From contig OZ024807.1 of assembly GCA_964017045.1 (NCBI GenBank), forward strand, positions 6,324,481 through 6,388,480: 64,000 nt of DNA, given 5' to 3'. The translations under genes were made by a program, and so were the position numbers. Position 1 is the stretch's first letter. Every line of letters begins with the position of its first letter. The notes under the pieces are model-generated. The model saw nothing but the letters and a program-made list of their open reading frames with translations, had not been told where the DNA came from and did no database searches. Shown one piece after another: positions 43,850 through 54,909 of the stretch. The stretch is from Omphiscola glabra. Its lineage: Eukaryota; Mollusca; Gastropoda; Lymnaeidae.

Positions 43850-45345
43850 CGTTTCAAAATATAACACGATGGGATTGATCACGTATACACATTTATTTTT
43901 TTTTGGTCACCTCTGTCATTTGTTATCTGATTCGACACTGATGAAACATGACATGAAATTTCTGGGAAACATTTTTGTCATCATCTATTTAGAGCATGTG
44001 GGGTGCGAGTCGGGGGGGGGGGCGCTTGGGTGAAACGCACCGCTTAATTACAGCATCCATCTTATATCAACAATGTAACGACACGAACTGATTTAAAAGG
44101 GAAATGGCAAGGCGGCCGAAAAAAGTAATGACACCTCTTGGCGTGAGCGCGCTGCTTCTATGAATTATAAACAATGTCGCGACCTGGACATTGGGGGTTG
44201 GAAAGGAATCAAAATTATTTTTTTTAGTGGGGGTGGGGTGGAAGGTATCGTCGTGCATGGGACGATCCTCAAATAGTGTGGGGGAGACCACCATTTTATT
44301 GTATGTGTAATAGCAACGTGTACATCTGGGGCTTAAAATAACCGTTGAAACAGCGAGCTGAAGTAAGTTGGTGCACGTCACCGCTCAGTTTATCTTACCG
44401 CTGTTCAATTAAACAATTCAACATATCACTGTTTATATTTCTATATATGATCACTATACTGTTCAATTAATACGGGGTTAATTATTCATTTAATATTGAA
44501 TTCTTGTGTCATTTTCATTTAGGGGCAATGAATTGTCCCCGTTGAATTCAGTGGTATATGGGGTAGTCCCAGTTGAGTTCCCGGCTAGTGGTAAAGTGCG
44601 CTCTATATATTGTTTAGTATACACTAATACAACTCCGTCGTTTGGTCCCAGGTCCGACAGTGGTCCCAAACACTGCCACCGCGTACCAGGCCTGACCTGG
44701 AACTGGTCCCAGACGTGACACGGGGTCATAAGTTTGTGTTTTTCGTTCTTCCTTTACCATTCTCAAAGCTGTTTTGTATTATAAATGCTCCATAACACTC
44801 ATAAATTGACTTCTTGTTGATTTGAATGGAAGCTATGAATACATGTGTGGGTTTCAAAGTGGCTCAGAATTTGCAATTTACATCGTTTAAAAATTAAGTG
44901 TAGTCCGCTTGGCAAATCGGGGAAAAAAAATTATGAGAACCTTTGCACTAATGCTATCCCGATGGTGAAGTCCCCCCCCCCCCCCCCCCCCAAAAAAAAA
45001 TGCTAACTGGTAAAGCTATGGCATTTGAAGAGATGAAAACTTGGGTTGGTGCGGATTGGCCCCGTCAAGTCAGATAGACCCGTGGGCCGGAGTGACGAGA
45101 CGGGTTACGAAATATCGACATGCTCGGGCCAAAGGTCAGAAAACTTAAAGCGGTGCACCAGTGGCGACTGCATGTCAAGGTAGCTGCGTCAGACAAGACC
45201 TATTCAGTTTTGCCAAGGGGGAATAGGTCTTTAAGTGTGCATGTGTTGTGAGAGGTTGTTTTAGAGCGAGACAAAAGTCTGATGGCATGGTCCCGGCTCC
45301 GGGGGGGTGGGGGTGGACACGCCTTTGTGTATTAATAATCTGTTT
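43850..45345. other. Non-coding stretch with C20-A9 tract
   Basis: The run of 20 C directly followed by 9 A (44972-45000) is the longest homopolymer seen in the window. A G-run lies at about 44013-44022. Short opposite-strand frames at 44490-44729 have no recognised domain. Confidence 0.45.
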
Positions 45346-45349
45346 CATC

Positions 45350-45452
45350 GTTGCCAACTGTAAGTGTCGTTATTGCCAACTGTAAGTGTCGTTATTGCCA
45401 ACTGTAAGTGTCGTTATTGCCAACTGTAAGTGTCGTTATTGTCAAATGTAAG
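45350..45452. repeat. 22-bp tandem repeat, 4-5 copies
   Basis: Unit CCAACTGTAAGTGTCGTTAT plus TG, nearly perfect. Confidence 0.93.
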
Positions 45453-45543
45453 AGCTGCTCAAAGATGTTGTCTCAGTGGTCCTCCGTCTAATAGTCAGAT
45501 TAACAGGTAAGCACGGAATAGAACAACGGTAAGATAAATGTAA

Positions 45544-45818
45544 TATCTGTACCTACGGCATATCTTGGAGATCTGTACCAACAGCATGTCTTGGACATCT
45601 GTACCAACGGCATGTCTTGGACATCTGTACCAACGGCATGTCTTGGAGATCTGTACCAACAGCATGCATGTCTTGGACATCTGTACCTACGACATGTCTT
45701 GGACATCTGTACCAACGACATGTCTTGGACATCTGTACCTTCGGCATATATTGGACATCTGTACCTACGACATGTCTTGGACATCTGTACCTTCGGCATT
45801 TTTTGGACATTTGTGCTT
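45544..45818. repeat. 26-bp minisatellite, about 10 copies, ending in (AT)n
   Basis: Unit GACATCTGTACCAACGGCAT then GTCTTG. One copy carries a 4-bp GCAT insertion (45662). It runs directly into an (AT)n tract at about 45820-45837. Confidence 0.95.
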
Positions 45819-45839
45819 ATATATATATATATATATAAT

Positions 45840-46860
45840 CGCCTTATTATATATGCTAAAAATGTACTTTGTCTTCCTACATTCCTTCTGCGTCCACCAT
45901 TGTTTCAAACACTGGAATACGATTTCTCCTCAATTTTGTTCCCCTTTAAAACCCCAGTTCTCTCATATTTCTCGTTATATCTCCCGGCAGAATGAAAATG
46001 AGCTATCTGCCCAATCACGGGAACCTTCCGTTACCTCCAGTTTCGCTCACGGTCTGCGCCTACAGAGGGTTGAGGCCCTCTCCGCCCCGTGAGCCTGGCT
46101 TAGAGCATATCTTGAGGCAGACAGCTTTTAAATTGTGGGCGTCAGGACATAATTTCATAACTGACACTCACGGCCCCAACAAAGCAGAAACTGCATCGTG
46201 TCTCACCGCATTTCCCATGACAGCAGCCCGGCCCCTAATTCGGCCCATTACCAGCGGCTCTCAAATTATATCCTCTGTTCACGGCACACCTGGCAACAAT
46301 AAGGTGGGAAAAATGTAAACCTTTTCCTCTCTAAGCCTATTGAAAGTTAATTTTGACGGATGGTGTGCTAGAAGAAAGAAGCACACAAGGATGCCCTGTG
46401 ACTGGTGTAGTGGGGCAGTGTTAAATGGAGGGCTCAAACATATACGGCCATTATTTATCGTATATATATACACAAATCAAAAACAATATTAAAACAATAT
46501 AGTGGTAATTTGTTCGGGATGAATCATCAACAAAATGGAAGCCGTCGTCAATCACAATTTAAGTTAGTCATGCATGACGTCATTGGTCGTAGTCATAGAA
46601 ACGGGTTTGTTTAGATTTGGCAATTCTGTGTGTTTTATTACTCAACATTATAGATGTTTACATGTTCAATAGTTTGCGCTGTTAAATGTTGTGTCCATTC
46701 ACAGGCTGCAGTCAAAGAAAATAACAAAAAGCGTGACGGTCTATTTGTGGTCTGTGGGTGTGTGTTAATGGCTGGGTGTGTGGGTAAATGTGTGTGTAAC
46801 TGCATGTGTATATGTGACTTTGTTCGTGTGTTAATGGCTGTGTGTGCACTATACATCTAT
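45840..46860. other. Non-coding stretch with a balanced island
   Basis: The part 46000-46310 is repeat-free and of even composition, with many TTAATT/AATTCGG-type cores. It is a candidate for cross-species conservation but carries no decisive signal. The rest is AT- or GT-rich. Confidence 0.4.
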
Positions 46861-46865
46861 ACATA

Positions 46866-47290
46866 GCTCCTAGTGTCACAGCTCATGAATGACATATATA
46901 GTTCCTAATGTCCCAGCTCATGCCTAACTTCTATACATGGTTCCTAGTGTCACAGCTCATGTCCGACATCTATTCATGGTTTCTAGTGTCACAGCTCATG
47001 TCTGACATCTATTCATGGTTTCTAGTGTCACAGCTCATGTCTGACATCTATACATGGTTCCTAGTGTCACAGCTCGTGTCTGACATCTATACATGGTTCC
47101 TAGTGTCACAGCTCATGTCTGACATCTATACTTGGTTGCTAGTGTCACAGCTCATGTCTATGACATCTATACATGGTTCCTAGTGTCACAGCTCATGTCT
47201 GACATCTAAACATGGTTCCTAGTATCACATCTCGTGTCTGACATCTATACTTGGTTCCTAGTGTCACAGCTCATGTCTGACATCTATAGA
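46866..47290. repeat. 39-bp minisatellite, about 11 copies
   Basis: Unit AGCTCATGTCTGACATCTAT then ACATGGTTCCTAGTGTCAC. Subtypes with TTCATGGTTTC and ACTTGGTT occur. The single 91-codon frame across it is an effect of the 39-bp unit length. Confidence 0.96.
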
Positions 47291-47915
47291 CATGAAGTTG
47301 AATGCACCTTGCCTTACTCCCACACTACTGCCCTTTACTGAATTTGACTTCATAATTATAGTGAATGCGGGTATCGAAAAAGATAGAAATTGGTTGAGCT
47401 GGGCTTCAAAAATTGAATATTAGCAAATAAGAGCATCGACGTATAGGCGAATATCGAAAAGTCGTTATGTTGTCAAGACAACATTTGAATAACTGCCAAT
47501 GGATTCAGACTGTCGTTCTCATCGACGTAATGCATGGACATGAGACACGCAAGTGTGTGAGGGGACATCTGTTGTGTCATTTCATTCGATTAGAACCAGC
47601 TGCATCTGATTAAAGAAATCTGCTCCGCGCCCATATTAAAAACCCTAATAGCGAGTACCCGAATCCCTCTAATCGCACGGAGTGGACTTGAGCAGGGGCG
47701 GAGCACAACACCAAAAAAGTTTGGGTGGGTGCGTGGGCGGGGAGATAGCTCATGGCCCAGATAATTAAAAACATCAAACTATGATTTGAATTCTCCTGAA
47801 CTGAGCGATCACGTGTTCATCTGTACTCACCGCGACGCTTATAGAACTCGCCTATTTCTTCAGGTACTCACAATTGAGACTCATCTGCGTAAGTCTTAAT
47901 GAAACGGTCAGTCCG
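47291..47915. other. Non-coding stretch
   Basis: Unique, mixed composition. Nothing recognised. Confidence 0.4.
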
Positions 47916-47917
47916 GA

Positions 47918-48313
47918 TGGACCGTCCAGTTGGACCGTCCAGTTGGACCGCCCAGTTCGGCCGTTCAGTTCGGCCGTTCAGTTGGACCATCCGGTTGGAC
48001 CGTTCAGTTGGACCGTTCAGTTGGACCGTCCAGTTGGACCGTTCAATTGGACCATCTAGTTGGACCGTTCAGTTGGACGATCCAGTTGGACCGTCCAGTT
48101 GGACCATCCAATGGACCGTCCAGTTGGGCCCTCCAGTTGGACCGTTCAGTTGGACCGTCCAGTTGGACCGTCCAGTTGGACCGTTCAGTTGGACCATGAC
48201 CCACTAGAGTTCTCGTAGGTCGTGGTTGGACCATCTAGTTGGACCGTTCAATTGGACGATCCAGTTGGACCGTCCAGTTGGACCATCCAATGGACCGTTC
48301 AGTTGGACCGTCC
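47918..48313. repeat. 13-bp minisatellite, about 28 copies
   Basis: Unit ACCGTCCAGTTGG with TTC/TCC and ATC variants. A non-repeat segment at 48193-48225 interrupts it. The block TTGGACCATCTAGTTGGACC occurs on both sides of the gap, showing a larger duplication. Confidence 0.96.
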
Positions 48314-48315
48314 AT

Positions 48316-48886
48316 TGACCGACAATAAACTTGATATTCACACTCAAAATCAGTTTTGTTAACTACATTTTTGATTGATTAGTCTTAAAATTATGTAAGT
48401 CCTTTAAAAAAAATCTACTTTATTATGTTTCTCTCTCTATCATGTTTTAGATGATGAGGACATAACTTGTTCTTCGACGATATGAAATGGAACGAATAAT
48501 TAATTGCACAGGACTGTTATTCTGATGATATGGTCTCTCCGTGGGTTCCATGTGGTATATCCAAAATGAGACAACTTCCCTACACTATTTTAGCTATGCT
48601 ACCGCCAGAGTTATTCTAAAGCTGCAACTACTATAGCAAGGGAGCCTTCTTGCAGACCACAACGGTTTCACTATAAAGCGTTATCAAAGGTTTTAAACCT
48701 CTACGAGCTAAGTCTACATAGGACAGAGGAAATCATTTATTTTTATGACAAAAAAAGTGGGGGTGGGGGGGGGGGTCAAACTGTCGCTTATTGGAGTTAT
48801 ACTGAAACACTCAATATTTTAGACTTCCTTACTTTGTGTAGCATCATTAATCTGAACAACTTTCGAGGGCCGCCTTCATTCCATAA
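48316..48886. other. Non-coding stretch
   Basis: AT-rich with a G-run near 48757-48775. Nothing recognised. Confidence 0.4.
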
Positions 48887-48887
48887 T

Positions 48888-48995
48888 GATAATTCCCGAG
48901 TGGATCTTGTGCGCCCCGCTCTCGTTGCGCGCCGAGGTGTGCTCTGGTGCGCTTCTTGCCCCGTCGTGCGCACCAAATGCGCAGAAGAAGAACAT
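48888..48995. repeat. Dispersed repeat family CCCGAGTGGATCTTG, copy 1
   Basis: Blocks CCCGAGTGGATCTTGTGCGC, CGCTCTCGTTGCGC, GTGCGCACCAAATGCGCA and AAGAACA recur in order at 53360-53485. Nature unknown. The shared GCGCACCAAATGC motif resembles the reverse complement of the GTGCGTAATAT family signature. Confidence 0.65.
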
Positions 48996-50050
48996 CTAGA
49001 TGTTCAACTTTGATGCAAAGAGTGATTGTCCTTTGAAGGACCTGACAGTAATATTTGAATTAGAGCTCCTAACGTAGAATTGGCAAGTGTTTTAAAGGAT
49101 AATAATAAATGTATTTGCACGTGCAACGTTGTTGCGTTGTCCCAGCAAGTATAGTATAATAGAATTAATGCTGCGAATTGAGATCTCGCGTCTCCAACTA
49201 TAAACCAACCTGGAGTGTGCTGTAGTCGAAATATGGGGTATGGAACTTACTGTCAAAGTCATAACGAGTTTAGCATATCCTACAACACAATCCCTTTGGT
49301 CCTGTATCTCCCGGCCATCTTCGTTCCCATGGCGTCCTTCTCCGCATCGCAGCACAGCGCAGACCCGCATTCCGTTCCCAGCTCACTCCATCATCGCTGT
49401 CATTGGAAATGATAGCATAAACTTCAGGTGCCCGGTTCTGCACGCCCTCGGGGCTGACCGTGACCAGTCGGAGAACGCATCCGTCGTGCCCCCACCCTAA
49501 GCTAATAAGTCACACATTCCTGTCAATGCTGCCCAGCGGGGGAACGGGTATTGAGTTTCGTGAACAGTGATCTGGAAGTGACCAGGGGTAGGTGGAAAAG
49601 TCGTAGAAACTTGGGTATTCTGAACATTTTCCGGAATGGGGCTTGTCGTTTAATGGCGGAAATATATAAATAGAACTGCTGTAATCATCCGGGTAATCGG
49701 CGCGGACAAAATGTCAACACTGTTCAGCACTGCTATGTTAGCGAAGTGACTCTTAACCTAAATCAAAACATTGTTTTCAACTATATTTTATGAAATATTT
49801 ACACCACTTCAATAAATCCACAATCTCAATAATGTAATGGCATAATACTTTTTGAGAGAGATTGAGCGAAACACACTAATTTATGTGGTGTTACGGGATC
49901 GGAATCATCCGAACGCAGGTCCTAAATTCATAACACTAGTAGTAGTAGGCCTCAATCGAATGAGCAGTAATACTTTGTCAGTATAATAATGCTTTACCAT
50001 GAGTAAATTGTCAAATGTGATAATAGTCACTTAACAACTGGCGGAAGCGT
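48996..50050. other. Non-coding stretch
   Basis: A segment at 49190-49500 has balanced composition with short frames on both strands and no recognised domain. The rest is AT-rich. Confidence 0.4.
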
Positions 50051-50056
50051 CTTCAA

Positions 50057-50210
50057 GTTGTGTGTGTGTTTCTCTCTCTCTGTGTTTGGGTGTAGGTGGG
50101 TGTGTTGGTTGGTTTGTGTGTATGTGTGTGTTTATTTTTTGTGTGTATGTGTGTGTGTGTTTGTTTGTGTGTGTGTGTGTTTGTTTGTGTGTATGTTAGT
50201 GTGTGTGAGT
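50057..50210. repeat. (GT)n-rich microsatellite
   Basis: TGTGTG with TTTG and TATG interruptions. Confidence 0.92.
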
Positions 50211-50985
50211 GAAAGCGCCACTGGAAAGCACACAATGAAGTAGTTTGGAAACAGGCCAATTTACGCTTGACCTGCACCCAAAGTCCATCAGTAGTATTTG
50301 TGTAGATTCCTGGGTGAAAAGGTGTACGAAATCTCGGCCATCTTTTAACATGTAACATGAACACTTACAAAAATTGATAGTTTAAAAACAAAAATTAAGA
50401 ATTTAACGGGTGCATACAAATAGGGCACTTTTCATCGATTATCTTTGTGTTTATTTGTGTTTTCTTTAAATGTGCTACTTGTGTAACACAGTTTCCTGAA
50501 TAACATAGTTAAAAAAAAAAAAATCTTAGCCTATAGTTATTAAATTGCCGACTGTTTTTTATTTTCAGAATAATAAACAATCTGCCCCGCCCATTTACAT
50601 GCATTTTGATTTTAATGATTTTTTTTAGTTGGAAATCTAGTAGAAAGCTAAAAGAAAGACACAAACGTTTGTGAACTAACATTTTGATTATCATTCCAAT
50701 TTCAGTTTTTGTTTTGTGTTGGGGACAAGTTGTAGAAAAAATTCTTCGTTGTGAACCATGTTTTCAGATTTATTTCTCCGCCGTTCTAAAAATAGTAACA
50801 TTACGTATTGCGCACTGACGTTTTCCGGTCTGAGACATGACAAGCCCTATTAGATGAGTGTCTTTAAATCGTATCATTAGTGACGTATCGGCTGCTTGTG
50901 AGGAATCCAAAAATTTAAAACCATCCATGGCGAACATCTCAAACGTCCAAGTCCCAAAAAAAACGGTTTCTATGGTAATGTTGCA
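50211..50985. other. AT-rich non-coding stretch
   Basis: A-run at 50511-50523; otherwise unique. Nothing recognised. Confidence 0.4.
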
Positions 50986-50986
50986 C

Positions 50987-51613
50987 ACTGTCCCTGGTTG
51001 TACAATGGCCCGTGCTGTAACTGCCCCCGGTTTTACACTGACCCGTGCTGTACACTGCCCCCGGTTGTACACTGCCCCCGGTTGTACACTGCCCCCGGTT
51101 GTATACTGCCCCCGTTTGTACACTGCCCCCGGTTATACACTGACCAGTGCTGTACACCGCCCCCGTTTGTACACTGACCCGTGCTGTACACCGCCCCCGT
51201 TTGTACACTGACCCGTGATGTACACTGCCCCCGGTTGAACACTGACCCGTGCTGTACACCGCCCCCGGTTGTACACGGACCCGTGCTGTACAGTGATCCG
51301 TGTTGTACACTCACCCGTGCTGTACACTGCTTCTGGTTGTACACTGACCCGTGTTGTACACTGACCCGTGCTGTACACTGACCCGTGCTGTACACTGACC
51401 CGTGTTGTACACTGACCCGTGTTGTACACTGACCCGTGCTGTACACTGACTCGTGTTGTACACTGCCCCGTGTTGTACACTGACCCGTGCTGTACACTGA
51501 CTCGTGTTGTACACTGCCCCGTGTTGTACACTGACCCTGGTTGTACACTGACCCGTGCTGTACACTGACCCGTACTGTACACTGACATGTAGTTTACACT
51601 GACCCGTGGATAT
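50987..51613. repeat. 17-bp minisatellite, about 36 copies in two blocks
   Basis: Left block unit CTGCCCCCGGTTGTACA, right block unit CTGACCCGTGCTGTACA. In the middle the two forms alternate, giving a 34-bp period. Open frames on the minus strand extend through it because the unit carries no stop on that strand. Confidence 0.97.
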
Positions 51614-52270
51614 ACCGTGACCACTGGTTGTAGCTGACACGTACACTTGGTTTGGGTACACTGACATTTTGGTTGTGTACGCCGATCTGTGAACGTTGGC
51701 TTTGCAGCCTCGTTTAACCAGGGTCGAATAAAATTTCGTTTGATGCTGACTGCAGTTCGTGGACACCTGTTGAGATGTTACGTGAAACCCTAAATATAGT
51801 GAAAAGAAGGGGGAAACAACGTGATAGTTTCGAGACGCATAGGTGTGTCCAGCAATGAGAGGGGGGTGCGGTGTATGGGCGACACCAATGTGCTGTATTG
51901 CAAATTTTGCAGAACTTGCGACCGTGACGCTCATCGCACCTCCTCACAAATCCCTAATTTGGGTACGCCGCTGTAGTGGCATGCCGGACTTGCGGCTCCT
52001 GACAGTGACGCGGATTAGTGGCGAATAGGAGAGGAGTCATAACGGCAGCGGACGGCCTCGCCGGTATCCAGCTGAGCGGCAGCACTGAGCTCTTAAGTCA
52101 CGTGACACTGCCTTCACTGGAAATATGACCCGGGCACGAAAGATTTGACTGTATACCCAGGATATGGCTGTGTTATGGTCGTTAGCAGCGGATTCAATGA
52201 TTGATGAAGCATAGGCGTTGATGCACCTCATACACTTTACCCACCATACCCTTTTGTTCGAAAAACAAAT
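51614..52270. other. Non-coding stretch with a possible hAT fragment
   Basis: TACGCCGCTG at 51964-51973 resembles a CAGTGGCGTA-family right end but has no convincing left end or duplication. The rest is unique sequence. Confidence 0.35.
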
Positions 52271-52274
52271 TAAC

Positions 52275-52289
52275 ATGTATTTAAATGTT

Positions 52290-52340
<51 letters not shown>

Positions 52341-52352
52341 ATTTAAATACAT
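52275..52352. repeat. Cruciform-prone palindrome: (AT)n with 17-bp inverted arms
   Basis: ATGTATTTAAATGTTTA (52275-52291) and its exact reverse complement (52336-52352) enclose about 44 bp of alternating AT. The right arm touches the 3' end of the LINE fragment that follows, so the structure may derive from the retrotransposon tail. Confidence 0.9.
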
Positions 52353-52353
52353 A

Positions 52354-52990
52354 TCATCATCATGTCCCGTAGTCCGTCGACCGTTGGGGCGCCACAGATG
52401 ACATAAAAAACTATTCTTCTCCATTCCTCTCGGTCTCCTGCCCTATGCATAGCATCGCCTAGTTGTAATCCCGTCCATTCTTTGATGTTATCTTCCCATC
52501 TTTTTCTCTGTCTTCCTCTTCTTCTTCCTCCTCTAGTTGTGCCATGCAAGATTTCTTTGGCGATCCCTTCTTTTCTGGTCACGTGGCCATACCCTTCAAG
52601 TTTGCGCTTTTTTACAGACGCCAGGAGGTCATCGTACTGCCCAGTTGCTTGACGAATACTTTCTTTCACTTGTTCATTGGTGATATGGTCTCTATAGCAG
52701 ATGCCAAGAATGCCTCTGAAACATCTCATCTCCATCGCCTTTATTTTCTTTTCAAGTTCTGCTGTTAATGTCCAGGCATATACGAAAATGGAGAGAATTA
52801 ATGAGCGCAACAGTCTTATTTTGGTGCGGGGGGGGGGGGGGGGGGCTATATTTTTGTCGTTCCATATTTTCATGAGCCTCTTTAGTGCTGTTGTGGTCTG
52901 AGCAATCATGGCCATCAATTCGGGCTTGGAGCCTTGTTCCGAAACTATTGCTCCGAGGTACTTGAAGCTGCCAACATAAATAAACATGTT
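52354..52990 (-). mobile_element. LINE 3' fragment: reverse transcriptase C-terminus, second family
   Basis: The minus strand reads FKYLGAIVSEQGSKPE, KIRLLRSLILSIFVYAW, MEMRCFRGILGICYRDHITN, KLEGYGHVTRKEG and RGRQRKRWEDNIKEWTG, then REEWRRIV. This series is typical of the end of endonuclease-type non-LTR reverse transcriptases: the last polymerase part and the connector with its H-V-x-R motif. An 18-base G-run (52828-52845) expanded inside the frame adds prolines, and the usual CES before WTLT is missing, so the copy is damaged. It is 5'-truncated near 52990. Its tail is a short ATG/ATC repeat. It is not the family found at 9527 and 12885. Confidence 0.9.
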
Positions 52991-52994
52991 ACTA

Positions 52995-53358
52995 TGTCAG
53001 GATTATTGTACTTTTTTTTTACATATGTATCCGCCTCTGACCGCTAGAAAGTTATAACATTCAAATTATGTAGCTCCTTGTCTTAAAGGTTTTAGGTTAT
53101 TTTTTAAACAACTTCGCAAACCCAGATAATCGACCACTTTTTAAATGTAAACTATTATTTTCTTTTGCCTTAGTAAGACTAAGTCAGTAACTTTTCTGGT
53201 ATCGATTCTTGCAGAAAAGCAACCAGGAATATTGTGAAATAATTTAAGGCGGTGGCCTTCTAGTCTGTTAAGGCTCTATGTTCGCCAAGACGCTTTCCTC
53301 CCACGTCAGCTTGGTAATGACAGTTACTGACCATGTAGTTTGAAAGGACATCTTTTAA
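52995..53358. other. Non-coding stretch
   Basis: AT-rich, nothing recognised. Confidence 0.4.
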
Positions 53359-53359
53359 T

Positions 53360-53485
53360 AACAATGCCCGAGTGGATCTTGTCCGCCGGCTCTCATTGCG
53401 CACCATGATGCGCTTTCATTCGCTGCTCCCCCCCCCCCCCAAGTCATGCGCACACACACACCAAATGCACACATAAAGAACACAC
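53360..53485. repeat. Dispersed repeat family CCCGAGTGGATCTTG, copy 2
   Basis: Same block order as 48888-48995, with a C-run (about 53429-53440) and an ACACAC expansion inserted between the conserved blocks. Confidence 0.62.
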
Positions 53486-53800
53486 GTCTACGTCATTGAG
53501 TTTCAAAAACGGAGGTCTACCACATTGTCGCCCCCTCTTAAAATACTTGGCAATGATGACAAGCCCAGAACTGTGGACATAAAATGATTAAAATAGTGTG
53601 TACTGAAATACCAGATGAGGTCGCGGGTTCTGTAGGCTTATTAGCGACACTGTGAAATGTGATATGGCCCATGTTCAATGTGGGCAAAAGGAACATTAAA
53701 GGCAGTGCATCATACATTATCAATATAGATTACGCACCTCTTCCCGTATTTGGCACGCTGCGCGTCGTTGCGCTGTCCCGCCTAGTCTTCGATAAATAAC
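53486..53800. other. Non-coding stretch
   Basis: Nothing recognised. Confidence 0.4.
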
Positions 53801-53802
53801 CA

Positions 53803-54110
53803 GTGTTAAAGAGCAATGAACAATTGTCATTAGCTCTGCCGTGTTAAAGAGCAACGAACAATTGTCATTAGCTCTGCCGTGTTAAAGAGCAACGAACAAT
53901 TGTCAGTAGCTCTGCCGTGTTAAAGAGCAACGAACAATTGTCATTAGCTCTGCCGTGTTAAAGAGCAACGAACAATTGTCATTAGCTCTGCCGTGTTAAA
54001 GAGCAACGAACAATTGTCATTAGCTCTGCCGTGTTAAAGAGCAACGAACAATTGTCATTAGCTCTGCCGTGTTAAAGAGCAACGAACAATTGTCATTAGA
54101 TCTGCTTTCT
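53803..54110. repeat. 38-bp minisatellite, 8 near-identical copies
   Basis: Unit GTGTTAAAGAGCAACGAACA then ATTGTCATTAGCTCTGCC. Exact 38-bp period (53803, 53841, 53879). Only single substitutions separate copies. Confidence 0.97.
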
Positions 54111-54845
54111 CTTTAAATTGTTTTATAATAGCTTCGCTTCTCTTCGTGTATTTCTGGCTGGCAAAGTCTTCCGACAGCTTGACCTACTTCCTGTCAACCC
54201 ATCGAGCTGAAAATTGGCACATAGACACAGAAAAAACATATCAATGAAACGATTCAAATGTTCCTTAGTTTCGCCATTACAGGGTTGATTTGTCCTGCCT
54301 ACGAACCACTAACAACCTATTGGGGGGGGGGGGGGAAATCAACAACAACTTTTTTAATGAACTTAAATACCTGAGATCACTACCTACCATTGTCTCCCGC
54401 CCCCGTCATCACAGCTATAAAACTGTCTCCCAGCTGTAACCGACCCCCGTCCGACAGTGATCAATGTTGGCGCGGGTTTGTCACGGTACAGACATGTCTT
54501 TAGTACACCAGTTTTTAGTGCAGTTTTATGGGCAACGAAGTGTCGGGATTCGTTGGCCCGGGGGCGCACACGGCCAGCGACGTGGAGTACCGGTTCTAAA
54601 CAGGTTTGCTAATCCCGCAGGCTCCTGCGTGTTAATTATTTTGTCAATGGTTCTAAAACAATTTTGATTGCGCTCCGAAGATGGTGATGAAGAAAAATTA
54701 TAATTTAAATAAATCTAAATAAAAATTTCTGATTTTTAAAATTTGAACAAGTTATTAGAATTCGAAACTTTTTTTTTTTTTTGGCCTTTAAAATCAAATA
54801 GAACAAGAGCCAGTGGGCTTTCTCGGAAAAATCTTTATTATCTTG
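54111..54845. other. Non-coding stretch
   Basis: G-run at about 54321-54333, T-run at 54769-54781. No gene. Confidence 0.4.
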
Positions 54846-54847
54846 TT

Positions 54848-54905
54848 TAATGTATCTTCGCGCTTTTAATGTATCTTCGCGCTTTTAATGTATCTTCGCG
54901 CTTTT
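54848..54905. repeat. 19-bp tandem repeat, 3 copies
   Basis: TTTTAATGTATCTTCGCGC repeated three times, perfect. Confidence 0.93.
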
Positions 54906-54909
54906 TTTT

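Noticed and set aside
51850..51973. Possible hAT element ending TACGCCGCTG
   Set aside because: The left end CAGCAATGAGAGG does not mirror the right end and the 8-bp flanks do not match.
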